Source: Agapanthus africanus (lineage: Eukaryota; Streptophyta; Magnoliopsida; Asparagales; Amaryllidaceae). From it: 64,000 nt of DNA. The translations under genes were made by a program, and so were the position numbers. The notes beneath the pieces were generated by a model, which saw only the letters and a list, made by a program, of their open reading frames with translations, was not told the DNA's origin and did no database searches. The DNA lies in assembly GCA_030015575.1 (NCBI GenBank), contig JASDDO010000026.1, positions 70,457,433-70,521,432 on the forward strand. The letters are read 5' to 3'. Shown piece after piece: positions 1-10,809 of this stretch. Position 1 is the stretch's first letter. The number at the start of each line of letters is the position of its first letter.

Positions 1-330
1 AGGCGAAGATCTCACGCTTGCTCGCCCCATGCGACCACTATAAAACCCCTCTCTCATACGACTCAAGTAAGAGAATTTGAACCCAATAGGTGGCTATTCT
101 GCTCAAATTGCTCGGCTAACTTGATCGTCAGAGGGTCCTACGGTGGTCATTCACTCTTAGACTTCTTTGCAGGTTGCTCGGCTTCCACCTCAAACTCAAC
201 CCATTGAGATCCACACACTCAAGGAGGCAACCTCTGATTCCAATCCCAACCGTCCAGCAACGCTCGCGACAGATCGACGGAGGACAGTATCTGAAGAAGA
301 TCAAGGCCTCCATCAAGAACCCTAGAATAT
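1..330 (+). mobile_element. Probable Tat/Athila-type gypsy LTR remnant (R-U5 part)
   Basis: Non-coding. A TATA-like CTATAAAACCC lies at about 38-48, followed by text typical of plant Tat/Athila LTRs: ACTTGATCGTCAGAGGGTC near 119, and CTTCTTTGCAGGTTGCTCGG near 162, before an AC-rich tail. No partner LTR, primer site or coding domain is visible, and the left end is outside the window. The short open frames crossing it on both strands match no family I know. The assignment rests on resemblance only. Confidence 0.35.
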
Positions 331-488
331 TACACTTGACTAAAAACAATGAAATTGTATTTCTTTTTTTACCCAAAGAATGTACACACACATTTACTAA
401 AACAAATTATGTACAGTATCAAATCATATGCATGCGTACATCATCAACAAACATCTCACTTTTGATTTGAATCATACAATTTCCTTTA
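331..488. other. AT-rich 3' flank of the MATH-BTB gene
   Basis: This stretch follows the stop codon of the minus-strand gene and probably holds its 3' untranslated region. No canonical AATAAA on the minus strand is obvious, and no other feature was seen. Confidence 0.4.
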
Positions 489-2596
489 CTAAAACCCTTT
501 CCAAGCACCAAGAATTTCATGGAAAATCTCCCCAATGAGCTCCCTATCCCCATTCATCAAGAACAAATTGAATTCATCCCTTATCTCATAAATCTTCCCA
601 AAGTTCACCAAATACCTCAAACACCCAATCTTCAACTTCTCAAGCCTGTACAAATGCGCAGTTTGCAACCTCTCGAGCACATTTTTTGCGTCGATATCCT
701 CCACCAAACTCTCATGGCAAGCTTCTTTTAAATCCTCAATGTCGTACTTATCCGCCGCCTGAAGGAGAGCAAGTCGATGAGCCAAGAACTCTTCGGATTT
801 GAAATTTCCGTAAATGTAGTTGAGGAAGGCCTTGCAGGAATCGAAGGACATATCAGTGATTTCAAGGGTAGAGAGGGACTTTTCCTTGAGGTCGTGGGAG
901 AACATGCTGCGGAAGACAGGGGAGCGGGCGGCGAGGACAGCACGGTGGGCGGGGATGGCGTCGGCGATGCTGCCACTGTTGGTGGTGCTGCCGTTGGCAT
1001 CGGTGGAGATGGAGAAGGAGGTGGTGGTGACAGTAATGTCAGTGAGGATGGCATCAGAGAGCATTTTGAATAAGGAGTTGAGGGATGTGGATTCAGATTG
1101 GCGCTCGATGTGGTAGCCTGTCCAGATTGATAATGGCTCTCCGCCCTGTTTAAAATATGATTCAATTTTAATTATAACCGGAAGAAATAGTTTGGTCGAA
1201 GAATAGGATTTGGCTAATATAGATAAAGGCATATGTCACACAAAGTTCTCAAGCTTGTCTTCAGGGTAATGGAAAATGACTAATCATAATTTAAGATCCT
1301 TTTTGTGCAAAATGTATGATTATAACTTGCTCGCTTCATAGGAAAATTTACAGTAGGAAAAGACATCAGGTAACAAATAGGTTGTTCTTACTACTGCATA
1401 TAATAGTTTATAGTTAACACTTGTATTGGAGATTAACATATTGAAGAAGCAAAATGAACTTTGTTGTGCTAGTTTGAAATCACACAATCAAGATTCCGAT
1501 TTTATTTATATTTTTTCCACAGAACGTCAAGGGAAGGGATTTCTTACAGATGGGGGCACAATTTTCAGATCGAGAAATTCCACATCAATGATGAATTTGC
1601 CAGTTAATACAGTATCGATAGCCCATACAAAATCGTCATTGTTCTTTATCTTCTTGTCGCAAATATCTGCACAGAAATCTTTGAGTTAGATTAAGCTTGC
1701 TGTATATTGAAGGGGGCTTGCGGTTCCCCCCTGGAAATGCCCCGCGAATCGGGGGTAAAACAGGGGGGCCAAGTCCCACTGTCGCAGGTGGGACTCGGCC
1801 CACAGTCTCCCATTCACGGGGGATGTGCAGGGGCTGAACGGCAGGCCCCTTTTCCTTCATTATTTGTTTGTGTTGTAGAAAGAAAATTTTGGCAGATCCC
1901 TTGGGAATCGGTCGCATGAGCAATGCCCAATTGGTTTGTGATTTATGCATGTTCTCCGAGACTTATGGTTCAAGGTATGGCTATCGATCCGAGTTACATT
2001 TTCCACAATTAATATCTCAAACAAGCGAAAGGATAAGTAAAAGAATGTAAATTGAAGAAGAAAAAGACCTGGGTGTATTATAGTTTTGCGATTCGGCGAA
2101 GACGAGTAGACTAATTTGATGATGAACGAGGCGATCGGGGGCTGCTCCCTTGTCAAGGTTGAAACTTCTGGGTATAGCTTCACAAAGAGTTGCTTATTTC
2201 TCTCCACTGTCAAATACCTTCACAACATCAAACCAAATTAGTTTGTTTCTATTTATACAGGAGAAATGAGAGTTATTATAAGTTTATATCATTTATTTCT
2301 AATTTTGAATATTTTTTTCTGAGCAACATGAGCCCATGTCAAACTTAGGATGATTCTGTAAACAATATCACTGCACACTTTATGATTCTTCAAAATGGGG
2401 GACAAAAAAATCTTAAAAGGAGCCCAAGATAGATTCTTTCCCCCTAATTTTAACCAACTCCACATTAAAACAAAGAACCCAGAAATTTAAAAATGATACT
2501 ATCACTGCTAAATTTCACTCCTTTTTTGAAAATGGGCAATTGAAGAAACCCATAAACATCCAAACTTTACCAAAAAATGGCCCCAAATTCAAAACT

Positions 2597-2628
<32 letters not shown>

Positions 2629-2746
2629 AATTCCAGAGGCCAATCTTGAAAGGGTCAGACTTGCGATAAGTGCAAGAAGAGAGAGTATCGATCCTCCATT
2701 GAGCAAGCCTAGCTGCGGTCTCAACTCTATAAGCTGATTCACTCAT
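489..2746 (-). CDS. MATH-BTB/POZ domain protein, four exons, about 347 aa
   Basis: Coding exons on the minus strand: 2628-2746, 2069-2217, 1548-1666 and 489-1145, all with GT donors and AG acceptors and compatible phases. The start at 2746 (MSESAYRVET) was chosen because the related Arabidopsis protein At1g55760 begins at the same place; an in-frame ATG at 2848 would add about 34 residues. Residues 8-135 form a MATH/TRAF-like fold (WRIDTLSSCTYRKSDPFKIG, FVKLYPEVSTLTRE, GKFIIDVEFLDLK). Residues from about 150 form a BTB/POZ domain (HRAVLAARSPVFRSMFSHDL, ALLQAADKYDIEDLKEAC) followed by a BACK-like tail. A Ser/Thr/Asn-rich stretch of about 20 residues precedes AHRAVLA and accounts for the extra length over the roughly 330-aa relative. 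Proteins of this type are thought to be substrate adaptors of CUL3 ubiquitin ligases; that role is inferred from family. No stop or frameshift is seen in the joined exons. Confidence 0.88.
1708..1859. repeat. GC-rich foldback element inside intron 2 of the MATH-BTB gene
   Basis: This 152-bp G/C-run segment stands out from the AT-rich intron. The two halves are imperfect reverse complements for about 75 bp: TGAAGG at one end and CCTTCA at the other, a shared (G)GGGC-CTTGCGGTTC/CTGCCGTTCAG block, and a centre where AGTCCCAC and GTGGGACT flank TGTCGCAG. The shape is that of a small MITE. No clear target duplication was found, so the superfamily is unassigned. Confidence 0.6.
2599..2626. repeat. 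(GA)n microsatellite at the exon 1 splice donor
   Basis: Fourteen GA units. On the gene strand this is a CT run starting within the donor GTCTCT of exon 1 (donor GT at 2627-2626). Confidence 0.9.
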
Positions 2747-3268
2747 CACCTCACCTAAAGATGCAGCCTTGATTGCACACTTGATCTCATTGAAGCAGTC
2801 CAATATCCCCAGCAGCTCCCCTGACTTTCCCAGCTTTGCTGCTCTCAAGCCCCCTCTCCCTCATAGATATGAGGAAGAAGAAGAAGAAGCAACAAAGATC
2901 CAAACTTTTTCAAAAAAGATGCTAACTTTGTGAGAAGCAAATGATGGGTCTTCTCTGTTTCAATCTAAAAGAGAGAAATGAGCACGCAAATGGGTTGGGA
3001 TTTGCTTACAAGTTAGCTGAGGATGAGGGGAAAGAGGCTGGTTTTTATTGGACGAAGAGAGACAGAGAGAGAGGGAAGTTGATGGTTGTTCTTTTGTTGG
3101 CTTTCACTGCACTGCAGAACTTGATTCTGATGTTTTATCTGAGAGAGATTTCTTTGGGAGAAGGGGAAGGAAGCAAATATGAGAGAGAGGAAAATATCAC
3201 GCTTTGATTGGGTCCCCTTCCATTGGAGAGGTGATTTATAATGGATGGTTGTTGAACAATACACAAGT
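2747..3268 (-). promoter_or_regulatory. 5' untranslated/promoter region of the MATH-BTB gene
   Basis: This lies between the chosen start codon and the upstream MITE. On the gene strand it has CT-rich and CTT-repeat tracts (2873-2890, 3057-3075, 3179-3190) common in plant 5' UTRs, and an in-frame upstream ATG at 2848. I could not place a confident TATA box. Extent and function are inferred from position. Confidence 0.4.
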
Positions 3269-3277
3269 TTAATTACT

Positions 3278-3594
3278 GAGAATAATGGAGCGAAATAGGC
3301 CATAACACGTCGAAAAAACATACGTGTTTTTCTGACGATCGGAATGCATCATCTTCATCCTTATCATCTAAGATATGTGTATACCAAATTTCATGTCAGT
3401 AAACCGTTAATTTTGAATCCACAAATTCAACGGTGAAAAAGTTGTAGAATCAAATGAAATTTGGTATACCCTTATCTTAGATGATAACGATGAAAATGAT
3501 GCATTCCGATCGTCGGAAAACACGATGGAGGGTGTGTCTTTTTGATGCCATAGGAGGAAATTCCCTCCTATGGCATCTTTCTGCCATTATTCTC
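3278..3594. mobile_element. 317-bp Mutator-type foldback MITE with 9-bp target duplication
   Basis: Terminal inverted repeats start GAGAATAATGG and end CCATTATTCTC. Inside is a long inverted repeat with arms 3323-3394 and 3454-3524, about 90% complementary by eye, then a perfect 14-bp hairpin at 3544-3577 (arm GATGCCATAGGAGG). The flanks TTAATTACT (3269-3277) and TTGATTACT (3595-3603) match at 8 of 9 bases, the duplication length expected of Mutator-like elements. There is no transposase ORF, so it is non-autonomous. Confidence 0.78.
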
Positions 3595-3603
3595 TTGATT
3601 ACT

Positions 3604-4052
3604 AGTGCTTTTTTATGTGTTATATTTTTTAATTAAAGATAATTTTGCTTATATAAACCTCAAGCTTTGACTTTTTATTTATTTATTATTAAAACGAACA
3701 AAATGCCCTTGCGTCTTATTAAACAGGTCTAACGAAAACAGAAATAAAGAAAAGAAAAATAGAAGATAAGGCATCCCATATAAAATACTAAATACAAGTA
3801 CTATTCTCAAAAAAAAAAAAAAATCCTCCTCCAACATAAACTATCCTTCAGAATCGTTACCGTTTATGTGACATCTTCTGTTTTGCATTGCCTCGTCCTC
3901 CAAAACAAAAGGAGCTGAATTCCCCATGCCTGCTACTGAGCCCTCATCCTGACCCTAAATTCCCTGTACACTTTTGTTAGTCCAATATTAATAAAAGAGT
4001 GTATTTATGTTCTAATTATGAGTTATAAGTCATTCTTGTTAAATAAGTGAGG
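3604..4052. other. AT-rich intergenic sequence
   Basis: It contains an A13 tract at about 3811-3823 and otherwise no ORF, repeat or regulatory motif I can support. Confidence 0.5.
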
Positions 4053-4088
4053 AAACAACTTGTAACTCACTAGTTAAGTCTCTACACT
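4053..4088 (+). repeat. tRNA-derived SINE, 5' part with A box (split by G1)
   Basis: TAACTCACTAGTTAAG at 4063 resembles the internal pol III A box. The other half, with GAGTTCGAATCC (B box, near 15522), lies just beyond element G1. Counting one copy of the ACACT target duplication, the two box starts would be about 44-45 nt apart, the spacing of a tRNA. The T-arm and acceptor stems do not pair, so this is a SINE or tRNA relic, not a working tRNA gene. Confidence 0.55.
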
Positions 4089-7000
4089 TGTCACGACCCA
4101 AAATTTGGCACGTGACCGGCACTTAAACCATGTGACGTCAACAGGCGTAGCGCAATTTAAGTAAACCAAAAACCCAGAAATCTAAACCATCAAAAATAGT
4201 AAGTGATAAAAATATTGTTAAAAACATTTGGAAATCTTAAGTAAAATCTTTAAACTTAAGTTTATTTTCTTAAAAATTTCGGCAGTATCTCCTTTGTAAA
4301 AACCAGCCCCGAAACGGGTACAAACATAGTATATAATAAAGCATCCCCAAACGAGAGCAAATCACGCCCAAAAACGGAAACAACCACCACAAGTATATAT
4401 ACGGCGCCGTAGCGAAGAAATAAACAATATAAATGAAAAACAACATAAGAGGTAAAACTGCATAATAAAATCTGGCTCGCACGAGATTGACACCCAGAGT
4501 CACAAAATATACAATATCGTCCTCATAACTCATTTCTGAGTCAATACATGGAAGTGGTAGATGGAACTAGATACAATGAGATATACAATGAACATAAACG
4601 GATAACCGCAAACCCACCTACAACAAAAAGGCTCACAGCCAACCGTAGCGGTATCCGCTGAAAAGATACAATAAGAAGCCCTGCCGTAACTACTCTGAGA
4701 GTCCAGCCTGCAAAACACTGTGGCACAACGGGTGTGAGTTGCCAACTCGTGAGTAATAAGTAACATCATACAGATAATCGCAGATATGCACGTACAGCGA
4801 TACACTATCACATGCAATCTGATAGCATAAATATGGTAATCTGGATATGCAGCAATCATGAAAGGTACTCTATCAGGTACTACAAATATATGAAATAATG
4901 CATATCAAATGAATGCTGAGTATGAGATAAAACATATCATCATCAATAAATCATCATCGTGGAAAAACCGGTGTCCATCAACGACACCCCAAATCCCAAT
5001 ACCTCAGGCGCCGTCACTCTGATCGACCCTCATATCTGTAAATCTCATGGAACCAGAGTGCCCAACATCGGTACTCGAAAACATCATGAAAACTCGTGTC
5101 TAATATCGACACGCAAATCCATATAACTCGGGCTCCATCAGTCCGGATCGGGCCACGGGCTTCGTCAGTCCGGATCGGCCCGTATCCATCTCACGATTCC
5201 GGTCGGTATCCTCCGGATAACCGCCGGGTCAAACCAACCGCCGGGTCAAACCAATCACCGGTAGGTAGTCGTCCCTCTGCCAGGCTCATTATCTACTGCA
5301 CAACATCCCTTTCTTGCCCCAGGGTACCATACCGGGTCCACCATGAACCTACAAACGGATCATCCAACTTCTCGAATCGGGTTTCTAACAAAATCTCAGA
5401 ACCGAGAAAACTTATGGTGGACGCACTGAAATATCATATCAAGAGAAACCGGGTTTTCAAAATAATGCATACTTTCTTAAAATAATACGTTCTCAAATCC
5501 ATAAATCACATGAAATCCATACCTCAATGCGTAAATCCATGAAATATGATATATGCAACATAAAACAGTAATATGAGCATATCAAGGGAAAACCGCTCTT
5601 TTAAATGAATCCAGTTTTTAAATATATCATGCGGTTCCCAATTCCTCCAAAATCAAATGCAACATCATATAAAGGTGTACATATAGCTATGTATGCACGA
5701 TGCATTTCATATGCGCGATATAACAAGAATCAACGTCTCAATGTCAATAACAATACAATACCGCATATGTGTATAGGTTGTGCGTGTCATGACAATTACC
5801 GACGGTGTGGGTGTAGCATACAATTTAGTGCTCATGCAACATGAACCGTCAGTAATTGTGCAGTGTCCACTAGGTACTAAGTCAAGGCACAACAAGTAAT
5901 GGTATGCAATGATGCTCATGCACAATCAACATATATGAATATAAACATGCGGCTATAATATCATATCAAGCCCTGACGCATAACGCCATACGGGCGATTT
6001 CCCCGTAGATGTTAAATCTACTCACTGAGGATCTCGAGCTAAGTAAATCCAACCACCTGCTTTCCTTTCTTCGTGGCATCCGAAGTCCTCGCACTCGCCC
6101 CTAAAATCACACAAAATATAGCAAGTGCAACTTAGAAATCGACCAATAATACATACAAATGACGTTTTGACCGACGCACCGACTCCAATCAAACTCTCAA
6201 GGGTTCGCTCAGTGGCTAACGTGTGTAGCGATATTCTAAGTCGAGCCTAAGTGCAGCAGCTACACAAACAACGCGAACCGTGTCGGATATCGCAACACGC
6301 GTAGTCGAAACACTAAAAACTAGCAATTTGATCCCAGATTTTACATACTGTCAATATACAAAAATCTAGTAGTACCAAACACTCTAAAACAACTGCAGAC
6401 AGCTACCCTAAAAATCCCAACTCCCCAGTCTCCAGGAAAACCGAGCTCACCGGATTTAGCCCTATCTCGCCGGTTCGACTTGGTCAGGTGGGGTTCGGGC
6501 TTCAGGTGAACACTCAGGGCCTCTAGTATAACACTATTACATTGCTAGATTTTCCAGTAACGACTCGTGATCATAGTAGATCACAGACACCCTAAAATGA
6601 CACTAAAAATACGATACATGCACTAACTATATCTTTATCGTTCTAAACAACGACTACTAAGCTACACAACAATATAACAACCTAAATAACAGTTTAAAGA
6701 TCATTACCTATCCACACTTACTCAAAATCCTAGCTTTCCATGCTCCAAGTGATCTTAGTGGCTAAATCTTGACTTGTGAAAGGTTTTTGTGGTGTTTAGT
6801 GGTGATTTTGTTTGGTTATTGAGGATTTGGGTTAGAGTTTCAGTTGGAGGGGGAGAGGAAATGAGATGAGAAAAATAATTGAGAAGTAGAGAGTGTGAGT
6901 GATGAAGAGAGCGAAGGTGTGAGTGTGGTGAAGTGAAATGAGGGGGTGAGGTTAGAGAGAGCCATGCCCTTCTCTCTCTTCATTAAATGCAAGCCATGCT

Positions 7001-7317
7001 TGCCCATGCTCATCATTCCCATGCCACCCCCCTCTCTCTCAAGTCAACCCAAATTCAAACCATATTCTTAAAATTAAATACTTTTAAATAAATACACATT
7101 ACAACTTAATGGAATGGGGTTAGGTGACATGGCTACTTAAGCATGATTAACACTAATTAACCCTAGGTTAACATGCACAAGTGTGTGCAAGCCCAAAATA
7201 AATATAATAAAATATTAATTAATTTTTATAAAATATGAGAAAACTATTTTGGTAAACTTTTTATTAAAAAACCGCATTATCGCTTAATTAATACTAATCG
7301 TATTCTAAGGTGTTACA
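4089..7317 (-). repeat. G1 3' LTR
   Basis: 3229 bp. On the plus strand it begins TGTCACGACCC and ends GGTGTTACA. It is collinear with 12273-15499. ORFs of 60-130 codons inside it, such as 5096-5485, have no recognisable domain and differ between the two LTR copies. Confidence 0.93.
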
Positions 7318-7334
7318 ATCTTCCCCCCTTAAAG
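7318..7334 (-). other. G1 polypurine tract
   Basis: The minus strand reads CTTTAAGGGGGGAAGAT directly before the 3' LTR (TGTAACACC). This is the usual site where plus-strand DNA synthesis is primed. Confidence 0.85.
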
Positions 7335-8866
7335 AAATTCGTCCCCGAATTTAAAAATCTTACTATTCGTACCTTCAAAAACATGAGGGAATTTCTCCCG
7401 CATCTCGCTCTCGGCCTCCCAAGTGACATCTTCACTATTCGGACTACGCCAAAGAACCTTCACAGATGGCAAGACCTTTGACCGAAGTTTCTTCACTTGC
7501 TGATCCAATATAACTACCGGCTGCTCGGTGAACGAAAGATCACGCTCTAACTGAACGGTCTGGTGTTGAATCATGTGAGAAGGGTCATGAAGGTACTTGC
7601 GAAGCATCGACACATGGAATACGGGGTGAATATCCGGAAAACTGGGTGGAAGTGCCAAACGATAGGCAACGGTACCAACTCGCTCAAGGATATCAAAATG
7701 ACCTACAAATCTGAGACTAAACTTCCCTTTCTTCCCAAATCTCATCATGCCCTTCATCGGAGAAATCCGTAGGAATACATGACCCCCCACTGCGAACTCG
7801 AGCCTGCGACGACGACGGTCGGCATAAGACTTCTGTCTATACTGGGCTGCTATCATCCTATCCTGAATCAACTGAATTTTCTTCGTAGTCTCTTGAACTA
7901 GATGGGGTCTAAAAATCCTGCTCTCGCTGAGTTCGGTCCAACAGACTGGCAATCGACACTTTCTACCATACAAAACCTTAAAAGGTGCCATCTGAATCGT
8001 CTCCTGATAACTGTTATTGTAGGAGAACTCTATCAACGGCAAGTGACGATCCCAACCAAAATCAAGCACGCACGCACGAAGCATATCCTCCAGAGTCTGT
8101 ATAGTCCGCTCTGACTGACCATCGGTCTGCGGATGGAAAGCGGTGCTAAAACTCAATCGGGTACCCAAGCCTTCCTGAAGCTTCTACCAAAGACGGCTAG
8201 TGAACCGGGTGCCCCTATTAGATATGATGCATGTGGGAACGCCGTGCAAACGCACAATCTCATCAATATACAACTGAGCATACCGAGCATAACCGAAAGC
8301 GGTCTTCACTGGAAGGAAATGAGCCGATTTCGTTAACTGGTCAACAATCACCCAAATGGAGTCAAACCCTCGACTGGACATGGAAAGACCCACAACGAAA
8401 TTCATGGAGATCTGTTCCCATTTCCACTCCGGAATGGGTAAAGGCTGCAACTCTCCTGCTGGTCTTTGATGCTCAGCCTTGACTTACTGATAAGTCAGGC
8501 ACCTCGAAACGAAATCCGAAACATCACTCTTCATCACTGCCCACCAGTAGATATCTCTCAAGTCACGATACATCTTGGTAGAACCTGGGTGAACACTAAA
8601 AGCTGACTGATGTGCCTGCTCTAGGATCTTGAGTCTCAACCCATCGGTATCAAGTACACACAAATGAGTCCCGAAACGTAGCACACCTTGGTCATCAATC
8701 CAGAACTCTGAATCTCTACCCTGCTGAACCTGCTCAAGAATCTTAGAAAACGGGCATCGGCGGGCTGTGCCTCACGAATACGATCAAGTAGAATTGGACG
8801 GGCGCGGACATGAGCAAGCTGTCCCCCAGTGGAAGTGAACTTAAACTGTACTCTGTTGTCGCACAA
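7329..8866 (-). pseudogene. G1 integrase with chromodomain-like C-terminus (broken)
   Basis: Pieces at 8484-8866, 8184-8450 and 7329-8168. The zinc-binding region retains the two His (AHQSAFSVHPGSTKMYRDL) and the first Cys, but the last Cys is Tyr (CLTYQ), followed by an in-frame stop at 8484. In the catalytic core the first Asp is Asn (ISMNFVVGL) and the second is Asn (ISNRGTRF); the Glu in [12 protein letters not shown] remains. The C-terminal part has a GPY/F-like RFVGHFDILERVGTVAYRL and ends in a chromodomain-like VKVLWRSPNSEDVTWE. Integrase would insert the cDNA copy into chromatin. With two of three catalytic acids gone it cannot be active. Confidence 0.88.
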
Positions 8867-8918
8867 GATATGCCACTTTGCAGAAGACTATCTCTGAACT
8901 GTGCTCAACTGGGACAAG

Positions 8919-9655
8919 CTACCCCCCGGGCCTAGGACTCAAAGCATCGGCTACCACATTTGCTTTGCCCGGGTGATATAGGATCTCACAATCATAATCC
9001 TTCATAATCTCCATCCAACGACGCTGTCTCAAATTCAGATCCCGCTGCTGGAAGATGTACTTTAAGCTCTGGTGGTCTGTAAAAATCTGACACGACTCCC
9101 CGTACAAGTAGTGTCTCCAAATCTTAAGCACAAAGACTACCGTGTCCATCTCAAGATCATGAGTGGGATAATTCTGCTCGTGCTTCTTCAACTGCCGGGA
9201 AGCATAAGCGATAACTCTATCATGCTGCATCAATACATAACCGAGTCCCACTCGAGAAGCATCACAGTAAACGACAAAACCGCCCGATCCAGAAGGCAAA
9301 GATAAAACTGGTGCATTCGTCAACCGAGTCTTCAATTGCTGAAAACTCAGGTCGCGTGACTCAGTCCAAAGAAAAGGAACCCTCTTCCTGGTCAGTCCGG
9401 TCAGCGGTGCAGCGATACTCGAGAAGTCCTGCACGAAATGGTGGTAATAACCAGCTAAGCCCAAAAAGCTGCGGATCTCTGTCACTGACACAGGTCTGGG
9501 CCAAAGCTGTACGCCTCGATCTTCCTCGGGTGCACACGAATACCATCTCCCATAACCACATGACCAAGGAAGTCAACACTATCAAGCCAGAAGGCACACT
9601 TCGAGAATTTAGCAAACAGCCGGTGCTCTCTCAATGTCTGCAAAGCAATTCTTAA
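8919..9655 (-). pseudogene. G1 RT tail and RNase H domain
   Basis: An open stretch at 8919-9491 encodes the RT connection ([15 protein letters not shown], normally YYRRFV) and RNase [45 protein letters not shown], and ends [13 protein letters not shown]. The normally acidic DLELAAVVFALK reads [12 protein letters not shown]. Upstream frames to 9655 (FAKCSKCAFW-like segment) are in other frames with stops. RNase H removes the RNA strand during reverse transcription. It sits between RT and integrase as in all Ty3/gypsy polyproteins. Confidence 0.85.
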
Positions 9656-9658
9656 GTT

Positions 9659-10279
9659 CTACTCATGCTCCTCTCGAATCTTGGAATAAACCAGAATGTC
9701 ATCAATAAACACAGTAATAAACTGGTCGAGGAACGACCTGAAAATCCGGTTCATCAAATCCATGAACGCTGCTGGGGCATTGGTGAATCCGAACGACATC
9801 ACCAAAAACTCATAATGCCCGTAGCGCGTACGAAAAGCAGTCTTCTGAATGTCATCATTCCGAACTCGCAACTGATGATAACCTGATCTCAAATCAATCT
9901 TGGAAAAATATCCCGCACCCTGGAGCTGATCAAACAAATCGTCAATGCGAGGTAAAGGATACCTATTTCGCACCGTAACTCGGTTCAATTGACGATAATT
10001 AATGCACAACCTCAAACTGCCCTCCTTCTTCTTGATGAATAGAACAGGAGCTCCCCAAGGCGAAACACTCGGACGTACAAGTCCTCTATCAAGCAACTCT
10101 TGCAGCTGATCCTTAAGCTCCTTAAGCTTTGTCGGGGCCATCCGGTAAAGCGGTATAGAAATAGGCCCCGTGCCGGGGATCAAATCAATGCAAAACTCAA
10201 TCTCACGCTCTGGTGGCAATTCAGGCAACTCATCGGGAAAAACGTCGGGAAACTCTCGCACGATAGGAACCCGGTCCAA
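9659..10279 (-). pseudogene. G1 reverse transcriptase domain
   Basis: A 206-codon stretch with canonical Ty3/gypsy RT blocks: [85 protein letters not shown] and the catalytic FIDDILVYS. The active-site aspartates are intact. It ends at a stop after EEHE (9659), inside the domain, so the product would be truncated. RT copies element RNA into DNA in the cytoplasmic particle. Confidence 0.9.
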
Positions 10280-10284
10280 CGAAT

Positions 10285-10803
10285 CTACTTGTCTCCGGTA
10301 TCACAAATGAAAGCAAAGAATCCCCGACATCCCCTCCTCAAAAGCCGACTAGCGCAAAGGGCTGAAATCAAACTGTGCGGGGCGGCACCACGGCCCCCCT
10401 GCACAACAAGAACCGACTCGCCGGGAAAACAAAACCTGACTGTCTTCTCACGACAGTCCACGAACTCATAGCACGTAGCTAACCAGTCCATGCTCAGGAG
10501 AACGTCGAAGTCCAACATCTCAAGAAGGATCAAGTCGACGGACGACTCTCTATCTCCAATACGGACGGCACACGACCGAAACACATGTCGCGCAACAAAC
10601 GACTCACCAACAGGAGTAGTCACGACAAGCGGCTGATCTAGCAAACATGACTCTCGGCCCAACCTTGGCACAAAGTGTGTAGAAACATACGAGTGCTTAG
10701 ATCCCAGATCAAACAAAACGTGTGCATCGAAAGAACATACTGAAAGAATACCTGAAACCACTGCATTGGATGCCTGTGCGTCCTGATGAGTCAAAGCAAA
10801 CAC
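10285..10803 (-). pseudogene. G1 aspartic protease domain
   Basis: 172 codons. The segment HVLFDLGSKHSYVS corresponds to the retropepsin motif FDSGSTHSFVS: the catalytic Asp is present but the following Ser is Leu. Downstream VDLILLEMLDFDVLLSMDWL is the usual flap/C-terminal block (D-x-I-LGMDWL). The domain joins RT after a stop near 10285. In working elements it matures the Gag-Pol polyprotein; here the active-site change and flanking stops argue against function. Confidence 0.82.
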
Positions 10804-10809
10804 TTGAGC

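Noticed and set aside
174..470. 98-codon plus-strand ORF near the left edge
   Set aside because: It overlaps the LTR-like remnant and the 3' flank of the MATH-BTB gene; no domain.
728..1165. 145-codon Pro/Ser-rich ORF antisense frame of exon 4
   Set aside because: Alternative-frame shadow of the BTB exon on the same strand; its composition comes from codon bias.
2941..3207. 88-codon plus-strand ORF upstream of MATH-BTB
   Set aside because: It lies in the GA-rich upstream region with no domain and weak coding character.
5096..5485. 129-codon ORF in the G1 3' LTR
   Set aside because: No domain, composition follows the LTR, and the frame is not kept in the matching region of the other LTR.
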